Assembly (NCBI GenBank): GCA_951230915.1
Contig: OX579637.1
Coordinates: 2,790,001 to 2,854,000, forward strand
Reading direction: 5' to 3'
Source: Antitrichia curtipendula
Lineage: Eukaryota; Streptophyta; Bryopsida; Hypnales; Leucodontaceae
DNA length: 64,000 nucleotides
Positions within the stretch are counted from its first letter, which is position 1, and every line of letters starts with the position of its first letter. The notes beneath the pieces were generated by a model, which did not search any database, was not told the DNA's origin, and saw only the letters and a list, made by a program, of their open reading frames with translations. The translations under genes and the position numbers were made by a program. Shown piece after piece: positions 42,890 to 53,423 of this stretch.

Positions 42890-43150
42890 CTCTAGTCCGT
42901 TGTGCGCTAAATTCTACGGCCCCGTGCTCATCGTCGTTGTGCTTTCTATACTCTTGTGTTGTTTGCCTCCCCGTCATCGTCGTGCTTTTTGCATCCCCCT
43001 GCTGTCTGTGCTGCAAGTGCTGAAGTGTTTCCTTGGACTTCTTCGCCTCCGTGCTTGTCATTATTGTGCTTTCTGCGCCCCCGTGCTCGTCATCGTCGTG
43101 CTTCCTGCGTCCCCGTGCTTTCTGCGCATCGAGTGCTCTTGTGCTTCCTT
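42890..43150. repeat. CG-rich 'CGTCATCGTCGTGCTT' minisatellite
   Basis: CCGTCATCGTCGTGCTTTTT, CTCGTCATCGTCGTGCTTCC and related words recur. 'TTCCTTGGAC' at 43029 and 43145 marks a period of about 116 bp. It abuts the first homologous exon fragment of copy 2, so the true 5' end of copy 2 may have been replaced or expanded here. Frames through it are low-complexity on all strands. Confidence 0.65.
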
Positions 43151-43505
43151 GGACGACACATATTACTTCGTCTCCTTCAACGAGAAAATCAAAGAGATCG
43201 CCCACGATAAAGGGAGCATGATAAAAATACACTATGTGACAACGCAAACAAGAAAGTTGGACTCCTCAAAAATTCCCTTCAACATCATGGTGTTCCTGGA
43301 GACATTCAAACCTACCGAGTACAGGACTGAAATTCTTGTGCTGGAGAAAAAAATTGACAACAACTTCTTCCGCACTCTAGCTGGGAACACAATTATTGGC
43401 AAGATGTTGTGCAATTGACTAAGATCACTTTTTGTGACCTTTGAGGTTCTGAAGGCAAAGCTGGAATCCACAAAGAGGATCATGGTTGCTGTCGCACGTG
43501 CAATC
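43150..43505 (+). pseudogene. ParB/FCP1 gene copy 2, fragment of first exon
   Basis: The frame reads 'DDTYYFVSFNEKIKEIAHDKGSMIKI', 'TTQTRKL', 'TFKPTEYRTEILVLEKKIDNNFF', 'AGNTIIGKMLCN', then TGA (about 43418) and 'LRSLFVTFEVLKAKL'. This parallels copy 1 'YDEEIKEVVHDLGTIIRI', 'EPIDYKTEIPEVEKKVDLGFF', 'ASGRTVIGKNLCT' and 'LWILFVDFVVLKAKL'. The N-terminal 44 residues of copy 1 are not found upstream. Homology stops near 43505 and the rest of the exon appears only as a fragment at 47207. Confidence 0.78.
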
Positions 43506-43509
43506 TAGG

Positions 43510-44400
43510 TGTAAGTATCTTTAATACAAAAATGTGGTAAAATGATACAAGTTATCGTTGTAGGAAATTTTAGTATGCCGCATTTATCAATTTCTGGACT
43601 TTGGAGGAGTCCAAAAATAAAAAAGGACTAAAATCCCCCGATGTTTTGCTATCCATCTAGAAATCTCCCATTTCCTATGTATCTGGAGGTCTTCTGGAAT
43701 CAAATGATGTGGACATGCTTTGAAATCTCTAAGTTGTAACTATTCTAAAAAGTGGTTTCAATGGTGTTTGGAATTCAAAGAAATTATGTAGTTCCTAGTC
43801 CAAGATTCTTCCTTAGAAGTCTCAAATAAATCCTTGAATGTAGATTGAAGAGTTCATTTGACTGAACTGGGAGATCTTCGGATGGGATTTCAGGAATTAC
43901 CTCCTTTGATAAGGAGTTCTGCATCCACTATACAGCCTATACAACCTTTCAAAACATATCAAGAGATCTCTCGATGACAGATGGTAGAAGCAAGTATGCA
44001 CGGCCCGGCCTGCACTTGAGAATTATTAGAAGCTAGATTTCACACCTCAGTTGCTCTCCAATATGTTTTTAGTACTCGGCAACAACTTCACTGAAGACCC
44101 GGCAACCATTTCACTGAAAGAGTCGGTGAGTCCCTCGTTTGCGTAAGGCATTCCTACGTGGTCGTTGCCCTATACAACTTCATAATTTCTTGGAAGGCTG
44201 GACCCCAACATAACCATTTGTTCTTCTAACCTACCGAGAAATCTCCCGATGACGGACGGGAGAAGCAAATATGGCCGCCTCCAAAACACTTAATGAATAA
44301 CTGCAGGATACCTTATGCACCTTAGTCACTTTCTAATCTAGAAAGAAAAACTCAAGTAACTTCTAAGTTTAAAGAAAGGGGGGAGCCAAAATAACGGAAG
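43510..44400. repeat. CCGGAGATCTCCGG-type palindromes 3' of copy C
   Basis: Degenerate relatives of CATCCGGAGATCTCCGGATG near 43869, 43961 and 44231, each followed by 'GATGACRGAYGG'-like or similar sequence. Part of the inserted DNA that splits copy 2. No gene seen. Confidence 0.6.
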
Positions 44401-44791
44401 TGGTGCAGCTCAGTGATAGAACTGAAACTGCAAAGCGTAGGATTATACAAGTCACGGACTTTGGCATAGAGGATAGTCCTATTGACAGATACAAATGAAT
44501 GCTAACTCTCAACCATCTATATTTCTTGTCATTCAAAAGAACACAGGTTCAACTACAATAAATGATAAAAAATACAACGCCAACCAGAGGTTAACGGTGA
44601 CGCATCCGTTTTCAAGCACGGCGGAAATCAACTGCATGAAAGCTACATTCATCTTCTACTGTGTTATAGTCAATCATATCATCCAACTCAGCTCTGCCTA
44701 ACAGTTGCCATAATTCTACAATCATATATGAAAAGAGCACAATACAAAGATAATCTTCACGTGCCCTTTCATTTGATGACTAAAGTAGAAT

Positions 44792-44812
44792 ACATCTGGA
44801 GATCTCTGGATG
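44792..44812. repeat. CATCTGGAGATCTCTGGATG palindrome
   Basis: Imperfect copy of the copy C-associated palindrome, just 3' of the copy C coding region. Confidence 0.7.
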
Positions 44813-44842
44813 CATTCTAAACAACCTAGACCTCTAATTTGA

Positions 44843-46789
44843 TCAAGGGTCCACCTGATTTGCCCTATTCAAATTCACTAAGGCAGCTTCCCCATTCTTC
44901 TTCGGAATCGTTTGTGATTTCGGATCTACTATCTTGGACCAATTCAAATGAACTACGCAAGTTGCATCCACCCAAGTGGGGGAACTGTTTTCAACAACCC
45001 ATTTACCATACCAGCAATTATGATAGCGTAATTCCAGAATAGTTTCAGAATTATCAGGTCGCCAATATTGAAGCAGGAACTTCCCGTCATTCACATCTCC
45101 ATCCAATCTACATACAGTGGACAACGCCCTACCTAGCCAGACAGGACAGACTGCAGGGTCATCAGGTCTTAGAAGAACCCATGACCCTAGACGTATGTCC
45201 AGCCAAGGATTGAAGCATTCCAGTGGCGCTTCATTTGCCGGTCTGCAATAAGGTTCCGGGACCTCTTCATCAGGAATCACGTCCACGGAATTGACCCTCG
45301 GCCCTGCCTAAAGAACTTCATCAGGAGCCTGCCTCCAATTGTTCAGTGGCCAGAAACCTTCCACCAATTCCAAAGGACAGTTAGATAATGGCTCTTTCAA
45401 TTCACAAAGCACACGATTCTAGTATTCCACATATGGACCAAAGGCAGTTGCAAATCCCTCGCACTTAGACATCCCATTCTGCCAATACTGAATGTACTTT
45501 TCTAGTCCTACCATCATGAACCCCTTGTTCATTGTAGCTTTCTTTGCCATGTCAACGGCCTTGTCTTGATTTCCGGTGGCTTTGGAAACTTTGCTACCCC
45601 ACATAGGCTTGAACGGAACAAGCTTGGGACAGCCTAGAGGGAGCATTGCCCGGCTAAACTTGTCTTTCTTCCAGACGTATTGAGAAGGCCTGTCAGATGG
45701 TAGCCAACGTGAATCAATTGCTGACGCCTTAAATTTCATAACAGGGACCCCATCACTATCCACGTAAAACCTGGAAAGATGCATCTCCCCCAATCCAATT
45801 AATCTTGTCGTGCCACTGCAAATGTAATCCTTTACAAAGGACTTAAAATCCGCCACATCTTATATAAACTCTAGCATGAATGATAGTTCTTGGGACTGCA
45901 TGAAGGCTTTCATCAGGTCACCAACGACAAAAGTGTTCTTGGTCTTCAAGGCCTTAGACAAATGGCTGAAATAAGCTTCGATATCTTTGTGAGTATGTCC
46001 AACAAGTAGGAAACCAACTTGAATTTCATTGAAGACACCACGCGTAGTCAACAAGGACAAGAACGCCATAAGGTACTGGTTCTTGTTATCCTTAGCAGAG
46101 TTGTCAAGCTGAAGATATAAATGGTTCGGAAGAGAAGAGGCTCCAAGCCGAGTTGCTGGTTCTGTTAAGGTCAAACAATCCATACATTGGGACTTTCTTC
46201 TCAACAATGCCTCAAACATAGGGTTTGCTGGCGGAAATGGAAATAGGTCACCTGTCTCTCGAATCGGTGCACCCTCCAGTAGACGAAATAGTTTGGCCAA
46301 CGACGAAATTGTGGCATTCGAGTCTCCCGGCCAACACGATGGTGCATAGTGGGCATGTGCACCATCACTGTGACCATGAGCTACCATTCCAGTTACACTC
46401 ATTGGTATTTGCTCCAAACCTTGTGTGGCCTTCGTTGTCACGCGCATCCTTGGTAAAGCTGTTTTTGAGGTATCCATCTTATTGTGAATCACACATAATA
46501 TCTCGCGCGGATTACTTTTGGACTCCTCACGCCACGACGCATACAAGCGGCAGCAAGAAGCTTGGTGATTATGATGTCGAGTTTGTTGCTTTGTGAATTC
46601 CACAAATTCAGGACTTCCTTTGGGCAATTTAAGAAGAAATTGCTGTAGCTGGTCATACGTAGTACATTTTGCAAAAGAACTTCCAACGGGCTCAATAGAA
46701 ACATTGTTGAAGTGTTCCTTCCTGATTCTACTAATCGTTGACTGGCTAACAGAAGGAAGGCCGTAGTCAGCATTCAGCTGCATGACCAA
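44843..46789 (-). pseudogene. DUF7869-type DDE-like transposase gene, divergent copy C
   Basis: A single minus-strand frame interrupted by TAA (45860), TAG (45419) and TAG (about 45308). It parallels copies A and B at lower identity: 'IHNKMDTSKTALPRM', 'PMSVTGMVAHGHSDGAHAHYAP', 'SNATISSLAKLFRLLEGAP', 'LYLQLDNSAKDNKNQYLMAFLSLL', 'FLLVGHTHKDIEAYFSHLSKAL' and 'DVADFKSFV'. The same acidic positions are retained (NKMD, QLDNSAKD, HTHKDIE). The N-terminal segment of A and B is missing, or lies in an upstream exon beyond a splice junction near 46790. It sits in reverse orientation inside copy 2 of the ParB/FCP1 gene. Confidence 0.8.
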
Positions 46790-46894
46790 CAGGGCTTACA
46801 TATGAGCAACGAGAGCATCACCATGTAACGTTACAAAAAACTAGACAAACAGGAACTCCCAAAGTGAGAAGGACCAAATGACGCTACGGACCAA

Positions 46895-47110
46895 TCATCC
46901 GGAGATCTCCGGATGAGGCTACATGTAATTTCAATGACAAGTGTGAACTCAGAACTAACAATCGATACTTGAAAACAAGGCTATGGATGAAGCACCCGGA
47001 GATCTCTGGATGAGTGAACATGGGAATCCAATCTTCAATTAAGCAAATAAAAACTCTCGGTCTGCAATTGATAGATGAAGGTGCGTATATAGCATCCACA
47101 GATATCCAAA
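46895..47110. repeat. CATCCGGAGATCTCCGGATG palindromes 5' of copy C
   Basis: The site at 46895-46916 is a perfect 22-bp palindrome. Degenerate sites follow near 46993 (CACCCGGAGATCTCTGGATG) and 47090. They lie 5' of copy C on its strand, the same relative position as in copies A and B but with a different sequence. Confidence 0.8.
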
Positions 47111-47206
47111 TGAGGCGTCCTATCAGATTGGACGAGTCTATTCTCAAACACTTTAGGGATTGCTACATTGTCTAGTCGAATGACAACAAGAAATTGAGAT
47201 CCATAT

Positions 47207-47340
47207 CCGCCTACTATAACAGGATAAATCATTTTGTCGCCATGAAACCTTCGTGGTCAACTAATATCTTTACCGCATGAAGTGTTTGGGAGAAAATGGA
47301 AAGGCGGTAAGAAACCCGAAGGATCCCTCTCCAGCAGGTA
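47207..47340 (+). pseudogene. ParB/FCP1 gene copy 2, remnant of the ParB-like exon end
   Basis: Reads S-A-Y-Y-N-R-I-N-H-F-V-A-M-K-P-S-W-S-T-N-I-F, TGA, 'SVWEKMERR', matching copy 1 'ISAYYNRVNHFVAMKPSWSTNILGARKVWKIMGRP'. The NGQHS segment itself is absent from copy 2; about 230 codons between the 43.5-kb fragment and this one are lost or were replaced by the copy C-bearing insertion. Confidence 0.8.
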
Positions 47341-47344
47341 CCTT

Positions 47345-47605
47345 GTCAAATACAAGGCATAAAGCCGAGGACAAGGCTAATCTAGTCAAATTCAAGGTAT
47401 TATTCTATCAAGTGAATATTCAAGATATCGTGTGGACTTCCTGAAGTCCAATATGTATCCAGTTGTATTAGCTAGTTCTATTAAGGTCGAGTCAACCTAA
47501 ACATGATTGTGTAATGTGATTCTGCCAAGTCTATGAATTATGTAGTTAGGTCGGGTCGACCTAATCGTATGCTTATATCTTCTCCCCTACGGATGGATTT
47601 TGTAA
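47345..47605 (+). other. Intron remnant with two AGGTCGAGTCGACCT palindromes, copy 2
   Basis: Palindromes at 47480-47500 and 47545-47564. It corresponds in position and in number of sites to the 141-bp intron 26575-26715 of copy 1. The acceptor expected before GAG-TTT is not canonical here. Confidence 0.7.
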
Positions 47606-48968
47606 GAGTTTGTGAAGGCAATGAACGCTCGCTTCGCAATGCTCAACGTTGTGAAGTCTCAAAAAGCCTCACGAGGTAAGTATGCCAAGGAGAAGTTGAA
47701 GATAACAAATGAGTTGAAGATCATTACTGGACCTGATGATGTCTTCAACTTTTGGAGCAAAGTGATATCAAGTAATGCTCACGATGAGCTCATTGACCTA
47801 GAGACCCTCCAACCATTTAACAAAAAGACTAGGTGGAAGTCAGAGTCCGGACACTTGACCCACAAATTCTTCAAGTGGATGGGGAACCTCTCCTACGACG
47901 ACATGAAGAAGCTTGCGACGCACATCCTGAAGCAAATACGGACAAGCAACTCGGAGAAGCAAACACTCAAGCATCCGAAGGTTACGATCAAGCAGGTGGC
48001 TTCAATGCTTGAGAGTTGCTACATTCACAAGGAGTGGGTCGAGCGACGCAAGAGGAAGTATCTTGTCAAGCAGGAGCTCAACCATCTTGACCCAAACTTG
48101 GGCCTCATCAACGCATTCAACAAAGTGAATGTGGATAAATGGAGGGAGTTCAAGAGGAGTTGTTGCATCACCATCGCGACGATGAATGTCCTCCTCAAGC
48201 AACCAAAAGGGGACTATTTCAGAGAGGCCAAGCAGACCAAGGCCAAGAATAAGAAGGCTGCAGAAATATCGCCCTATGCAATCGAGTTCTTCAGAGTCTT
48301 CTTTGAGCGCCGCTTGAATTTTGTGAAGCACATTGCGGTCGCATGCTATAGGCCATACAATATTGCAGTCGACAAGAACTCACCATGGCCGTCTAGAGCG
48401 TGGACCAAGAGGACGGCATCGGAAATAAAGTTTGGAATCCTTGATTTCCAATATGCTCCAGTGGTTCTCAACAAGGGCAATTGTATGCCACTGATGTCGT
48501 ATTTCTTTTTGGCTATGAAGTCCTTATAGAAAGCAAAGCAACCTCGACTAGAAGAGATCCTGGCGTGGCTCTTTATCTGCTCCAATTTAGTGGAGCAGAA
48601 TCAGGCTTTGCACTACGTGCAAACAAACGAAGTCCTCAAAAACTTCAAGATGGACTTCACGGACTACTGGCCCGTGAAAGTTGAACGCATGGGAGACTAC
48701 TCCTCTAACAACAGCGAGGCAACTGAGAAGATTTATCTCACGTTCTTGCAGAACCCCAAGAACGCCATCATCATGACTCCAAAGCCAGCATATTAAGCCC
48801 CTAACACAGACGTCTTTAGAAAGCCCCGGGCTTACAATGAGCTGAAGTACAGGATTCACAACATAGAGCTCCAAATGGAGATCTACTTGAATATCCTCAA
48901 GATTTGGCATTGATGGGAGGAGTGTAATGTCAGTATTTGTAGACTTGAAGTTTACTTGTGCCACAATG
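47606..48968 (+). pseudogene. ParB/FCP1 gene copy 2, central exon
   Basis: Begins E-F-V-K-A-M-N-A-R-F-A-M-L. Colinear with copy 1: 'LTHKFFKWMGNLS', 'HPKVTIKQVASMLESCYIHKEWVERRKRKYLVK', 'ATMNVLLKQP', 'SPYAIEFFRVFFERR', 'LAMKSL', then TAG (48526) at the same residue as copy 1. After it come 'QPRLEEILAWLF', 'DYWPVKVERMGDYS' and 'IYLTFLQNPKN', a TAA (48796), a TGA near 48912, and the conserved donor 'CACAATG|GTGAGC' at 48968/48969. Confidence 0.8.
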
Positions 48969-49631
48969 GTGAGCATGATTGTCTTATCGGATGAGTTTTC
49001 GGGTTTCGGTGACGTATTGGATGTGTCACGTCGCGTGTCATATATGACAAGTGTCGAGTATGAGTGACAAACTTGTCGTATAAGGCCATGAAAAATGGTT
49101 GAGATAATTTTAGGATTCACTATAATTATGAATGTAAATTCAGAATGTAATATGTGTTCGTTAAATTGAGACACATCATTACAATGAGACCTGAATACGT
49201 CAAAATCGTAATTGGGAGATAATTTATTTGAAAGTCAACTTAAAGTTGACTTTATTAGACGTCACAAGGGGTCTACTAAACGTCGCTTGACGTTTGTTTG
49301 TCACAATGTTGCCATGCTCGGCAGAGCACCCCTGATGGTGAGTTCTTTTTTAGGTTGAATCGACCTAAACGTGGACTCTCTGCATTCAACGTGTCTTATA
49401 ACATTTGTAAAGCATAGACGGATGAATAGGTCAACTCGACCTAAGTCAGCAAATATCGGTCCCTCAATTTGTAATGCAGTATATGTACATGGATAAGGTT
49501 GACCAAGCCGAACTGAGTAGGTATTGCATTTTAGTTGTAAATTACTCAATGTCCAGGTTTTAGATCAAGTCGACCTAAAATGTCAATGAATATGCCTATC
49601 TGTGTAGCTGATTGTCATGTATGTGCTGCAG
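48969..49631 (+). other. 663-bp intron with three palindromes, copy 2
   Basis: Donor GTGAGC, acceptor 'GTGCTGCAG|ATGTTG'. AGGTCGAGTCGACCT-type sites lie near 49349, 49425 and 49558. It also holds an unrelated hairpin AAAGTCAACT-TAA-AGTTGACTTT (49231-49253). The equivalent intron of copy 1 has only one site. Confidence 0.8.
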
Positions 49632-50140
49632 ATGTTGGATCTTGATGTCTTTACTGTTGGTACCACCGACAAGTTCAATAGCTGGACAGCTACCGCTGAA
49701 CTCGGGAAATCACTAAACAAGAGTGATTTCCTTCCAAAGGGGTACTTTGTGGACGAAGAATTGCACCTACGGAAGAGTGGAGGTCTTACAATACCCGCAA
49801 CTTTGAAGAGGAAGAGAAAGTGGGCATGGGATTTGTCAATGCCTCAGCCTTCTAAAGACAAACCATCTTCTCAAGCTAGTCCGTCTCATGGGGATCTTGT
49901 AGATTTGTCTTCTAATGAAGATGAGGAAGAATACGACTACGGCCTCGACAATCTATAGGACGAGCAGTTGACGCCTATCCAGCTCTCTCATTGTATTAGG
50001 GGATCCTCTACGTTGTCTGGACAACCAGAAGAGTTGCATCCCATTGAGATGCAGCCATCTAGCACGTCGTTGTCGAGTAGAGAGGCCTTGCCTTGGGAAA
50101 GCGCCGGGCTTTTGGCTGCAAGTAGACTTGGCTAGAAAAT
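49632..50140 (+). pseudogene. ParB/FCP1 gene copy 2, Ser/Pro-rich exon, first part
   Basis: 'MLDLDVFTVGTTDKFNSWTA', 'NKSDFLPKGYFVDEELH', 'LKRKRKWAWDLS', an acidic tract (SSNEDEEEYDYG), TAG (49956), 'DEQLTPIQLSHCIRGSS' (copy 1: 'TEQTTPTVFGSQSIRGSS') and a second TAG near 50132. Homology is then cut by the tandem-repeat insertion. Confidence 0.75.
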
Positions 50141-50164
50141 AAAGGGGCCCGTGATTCAACAAAA

Positions 50165-51375
50165 ATGTGTATGCATGCTCATAAAATCTTCATAATGCAC
50201 CATAAACTCCCAATATAATATCACATGCTTGTAGAAAATAGTTGGAGTTGATCATAAACCGAATAGTTCCCTCTTAGGGAGATTCCGTCACTAAAATGAA
50301 TGCCACGGCCGCTCTAGAATTCCAAATTGAGAATGAAACATCTCTCTAAAAAGCTAACAACAATATCTACAAACCCTCCAAATTCAACTCAAACTAACAT
50401 ACTGTCCGACTTTTATAGTCGGTCAGAGTTTGCTCTCTTCAACTCCAAGGCAGCTCACCACTACTCTTCTCCCAAGACCATAACTCTCACATGAAAACTC
50501 CAAATTGATCGTGTGATGTCTCCATAGAAAGCTAACACAATAATCTACACAAATACTAAGTTTCAACTCAAAACAAAATACTGTCCAACTTCTACAGCCG
50601 TTCAAAGTTTTCTTTCTTCAAATCAAATGTAGCCTCTCACTACTTCTCCTCTAACCCTATAACTTTTGCATCCTAACTCCAAATTAAGAGAATGATAGCT
50701 CTTTAGGAAGATAACATCTAGATACACACTCTCATAAAATCTCAAAGCAAAAAAACTTCTCACCCAAAAGTTATGAGCCCTCAAAAACTCTGTCTTCTCA
50801 CTCCATGACAATTATCCATCTTTCACTCCATCAAGCATAACTTCCACAAAAAAACTCCAAATTGAGCGAGTGATAGGTTTTTGGAAACCTCAAAACAAGA
50901 TAAACAAGCTCACAAAATTTCATTACCAAACTCTTCTGTACACAAAAGCTCTCCTTCTCCAAAGTTTCGGGTCACCTTTAGCAAAACCAAGAGGAAGAAG
51001 AAGGCCCTCCACCTTAACTTCCACCTCACCCCCCATCCCCTCCACCTAAGCAAATGCCACATGTCACTAAAGGCCATATGGACCACAATTTGTCCATTGA
51101 CCACCCCTTTTGTCCCATAACTCTATCCTTATCTCCTACGTGGCGACTACAAGGCCTTCAAATCTCTTTTAAAATCCAAAAGAAAGATAAAACAATCTTT
51201 ATCTTTCTAGTTAACTTTTAAAATCAACAAACAAAGTTTAAAATGCTTTCAACTAAAGAAATTAAAGAACTAATGCCTAATGGTTGTCTAATAGAGGTAA
51301 AAAAGGTAGAATCTTCTCCATGTGGATCTTTAGACTCTCCAAAAACCCCTCTAATTTGACAACATTTAGTTATTT
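50165..51375. mobile_element. About 1.2-kb insertion carrying a 178-bp tandem array, in copy 2
   Basis: Absent from copy 1. It contains four units marked by TCCAAATT(G/A)AG at 50321, 50499, 50678 and 50856 (steps 178, 179, 178). Units also share 'ACTGTCC(G/A)ACTT.TA.AG.CG' and 'ACTCTCAC'. The remaining sequence is unrelated AT-rich DNA. No clear terminal repeats found, so its class is unknown. Confidence 0.7.
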
Positions 51376-51379
51376 TTAC

Positions 51380-52015
51380 ATAGTATATGTATACACGATG
51401 CGACACCGTCGCGTTCTACCACTCGAAGGACAATGGAAAAAAGGGAGAAACACAAAGATTAAAATGGAGAGGCTACAAGATCGAGCAACAAACATGAAGA
51501 TGCATGCCCAATAGAATAAAACAATGGAGCAACTTTCAAGCTGTATCATGGCACTATTGTCGAAGGTTGACAACACGTAGCGTCAGAGGTGCTTTGCCAC
51601 TGGTGATGGTTTTGCCAGCCTAAGTACCTCCCCAATTGTTGCTGCAGGGTCAGGCCTCGAGTTTGTTGAATACCAAAGAGTTGAGTTTGGCAGAGCCAAT
51701 TTAGTCCACATTCCCGTCAGTGAATCTTCTTCCTGCTCCTAGTTTTGTCATGCCTCCTCCTCCAACTGCAAGCGTCGTTGCTCTTCTTCCTCCACTAGTT
51801 GTTGGTGTGCCTCCTGCTGCTCCTTTTGTATTCATGCCTCCACCTCTTCCTTCTAGAGACCAAATGCTAGACATTCCCCCACCACCTCTAGAGACCAACA
51901 CCGCAATTGCTGGTGCTTCAAAAGTGGCTACTTACGTTGATGTGCCCGCAAGTGAGGCTCATGCAGTAGACGTCGGCATGGTTGAGACGTCGTGTGCAGA
52001 TGCTTCCGCAGGTTG
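51380..52015 (+). pseudogene. ParB/FCP1 gene copy 2, Ser/Pro-rich exon, second part
   Basis: 'MERLQDRATNMKMHAQ', TAG, 'NKTMEQLSSCIMALLSKVDNT', TAG: the coiled-coil segment of copy 1. Further on, 'NLLPAPSFVMPPPPTASVVALL' and 'DIPPPPLETNTA' form the Pro-rich part, ending 'CADASAG' at a donor 'CCGCAG|GTTGATC' equivalent to that of copy 1. Confidence 0.7.
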
Positions 52016-52247
52016 ATCACTCAATGTCGTTTGTATAGTTTAGGTCGACTCGAGCTGATTTGAATGGTAGATCGGACTTATTTGTGCATATTTATGAAGC
52101 GAAAATATTTTTTAGAATGTGAACTTAAGGTGGACAGAACTACAGAGTTCAAAATTTTCAAAATTATGTATTATATTGCCTACTACTAGGAAATCTAATA
52201 TATCAAATTCTTACGGGTTATTTTCTTGTGAATTTATGAGTTACAGG
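52016..52247 (+). other. Intron with one palindrome, copy 2
   Basis: Contains TTTAGGTCGACTCGAGCTGA (52039-52060), matching the position of the palindrome in the copy 1 intron 23813-24060. Acceptor 'TGAGTTACAG'. Confidence 0.75.
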
Positions 52248-52527
52248 CATTGTTGATGTTGATGTTCTTCCTTCATCGCCCAAGCATCAGTCGTCACATA
52301 GTCTGCTTCTTGTGTTTCCCAATGACGTTCTTGTGGAAGAAATTGTGCCTACTACGCAAGCAGACACTATGAGTCCAAAGCGTGAATTTGCTCTGACTGT
52401 ACAAGAGGACGTTGTGGATGATGACTTATCGTTTTTGGACGGCAATGTCATCGTGGTCAAAGTTGCAGAACCCCACGTCGAGGTGCAGGAAGACCTTAGA
52501 ATTGTAACTAAATCCGCTCGCGAGAAG
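52248..52527 (+). CDS. ParB/FCP1 gene copy 2, linker exon
   Basis: Starts in phase with 'GIVDVDVLPSSPKHQ' and includes 'FPNDVLVEEIVPTTQAD' and 'DDDLSFLDGNVIVVKVAEPHVEVQED' before the donor 'GAGAAG|GTATCT'. Acidic, with no lesions; longer than the copy 1 exon. Confidence 0.65.
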
Positions 52528-52635
52528 GTATCTCTTACATGCACTGTTCTTGTTGCCTTTTCCTCAGTATTTACAATATCGTTTTGTGCTAGTTCAAGGT
52601 AGTAACTGGCTGCACATTTATCCGTTTGAGAACAG

Positions 52636-53423
52636 GAATTGAATTCTCCTTGTCCTCGTGGAGGGATGTCGGAGGAGGTCAAACGTCCATTGAGGTCCAG
52701 AGTGGTTGTGCGGTGGCTCAATGTTGTCCTGGACCTGAATGGGATTTTATGTGGGTCTGAAGAAATCAAAATCAAGGGATGGTACAGTCACGTAGGCAAT
52801 TCCTTGTGGGAAAGAAAGAAGCTTACGTCATGCCCAATTGCTTGCAGTTCTTGAGTGAGTTAGCAAAGATTGCCATCATCTCAGTGTGGAGCTCCATGAA
52901 AATGTTCAACACTGAAGGTGTTTACAAACATCTTTTTGATGGTATAAAAATGCCCTATCTTGTACTCGGGCAAGAGTCCTGCACAACATTGAAGTGCAGG
53001 GATGGTTTTGGAAAGATCACGACTTTCAAAGAGCCCGTTACAAATAAGGACCTGTTCCTTAAAAACCTAAGTACTTTGTTCAATGGCTCTCTAGGGAATT
53101 TTACGTCCGAGAGTACCATCATAGTGGACAACAACCCTTGTAAGTACATTATGAACAAGACAGAGAATGTCATTCTCCCTGACACTTAGTTGAACAAGAG
53201 AAATGGTCCGAAGGACACGTTTCTCTTGGACATCTTCTTTCCCTGGTTTAGGTGTCTTCACGCTGCTCGAGATGAAATGTTGAAGTCGTTTAGGGAGAAT
53301 AGCTGGGAAGATGGGATTGCGGATGCTCTGCGACAAACGAAGTTGTCGAGAGTACAACTGGCTAATGGAAGCAATTCAACTGTGGTTGAGTCTGAGATAG
53401 GCCAACGGGTTGTTCTTTTTTAG
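52636..53423 (+). pseudogene. ParB/FCP1 gene copy 2, FCP1/HAD-like exon
   Basis: 'NSPCPRGGMSEEVKRPL', 'WLNVVLDLNGILC' (motif I, D-L-N as in copy 1), a frameshift with a small deletion near 52790, 'NCLQFLSELAKIAIISVWSSM' (motif II), 'LGQESCTTLKCRDGFG', 'TIIVDNNPCKYIMNKTENVILPDT', then TAG (53187) where copy 1 has Trp, and 'GPKDTFLLDIFFPWF'. Motif III reads V-D-N-N instead of V-D-D-S, a further loss. The homologous frame ends at TAG 53421. Confidence 0.75.

Noticed and set aside
42861..43247. 128-codon minus-strand frame
   Set aside because: Low-complexity translation of a CGTCATCGTCGTGCTT minisatellite; the plus-strand homology to copy 1 begins inside it.
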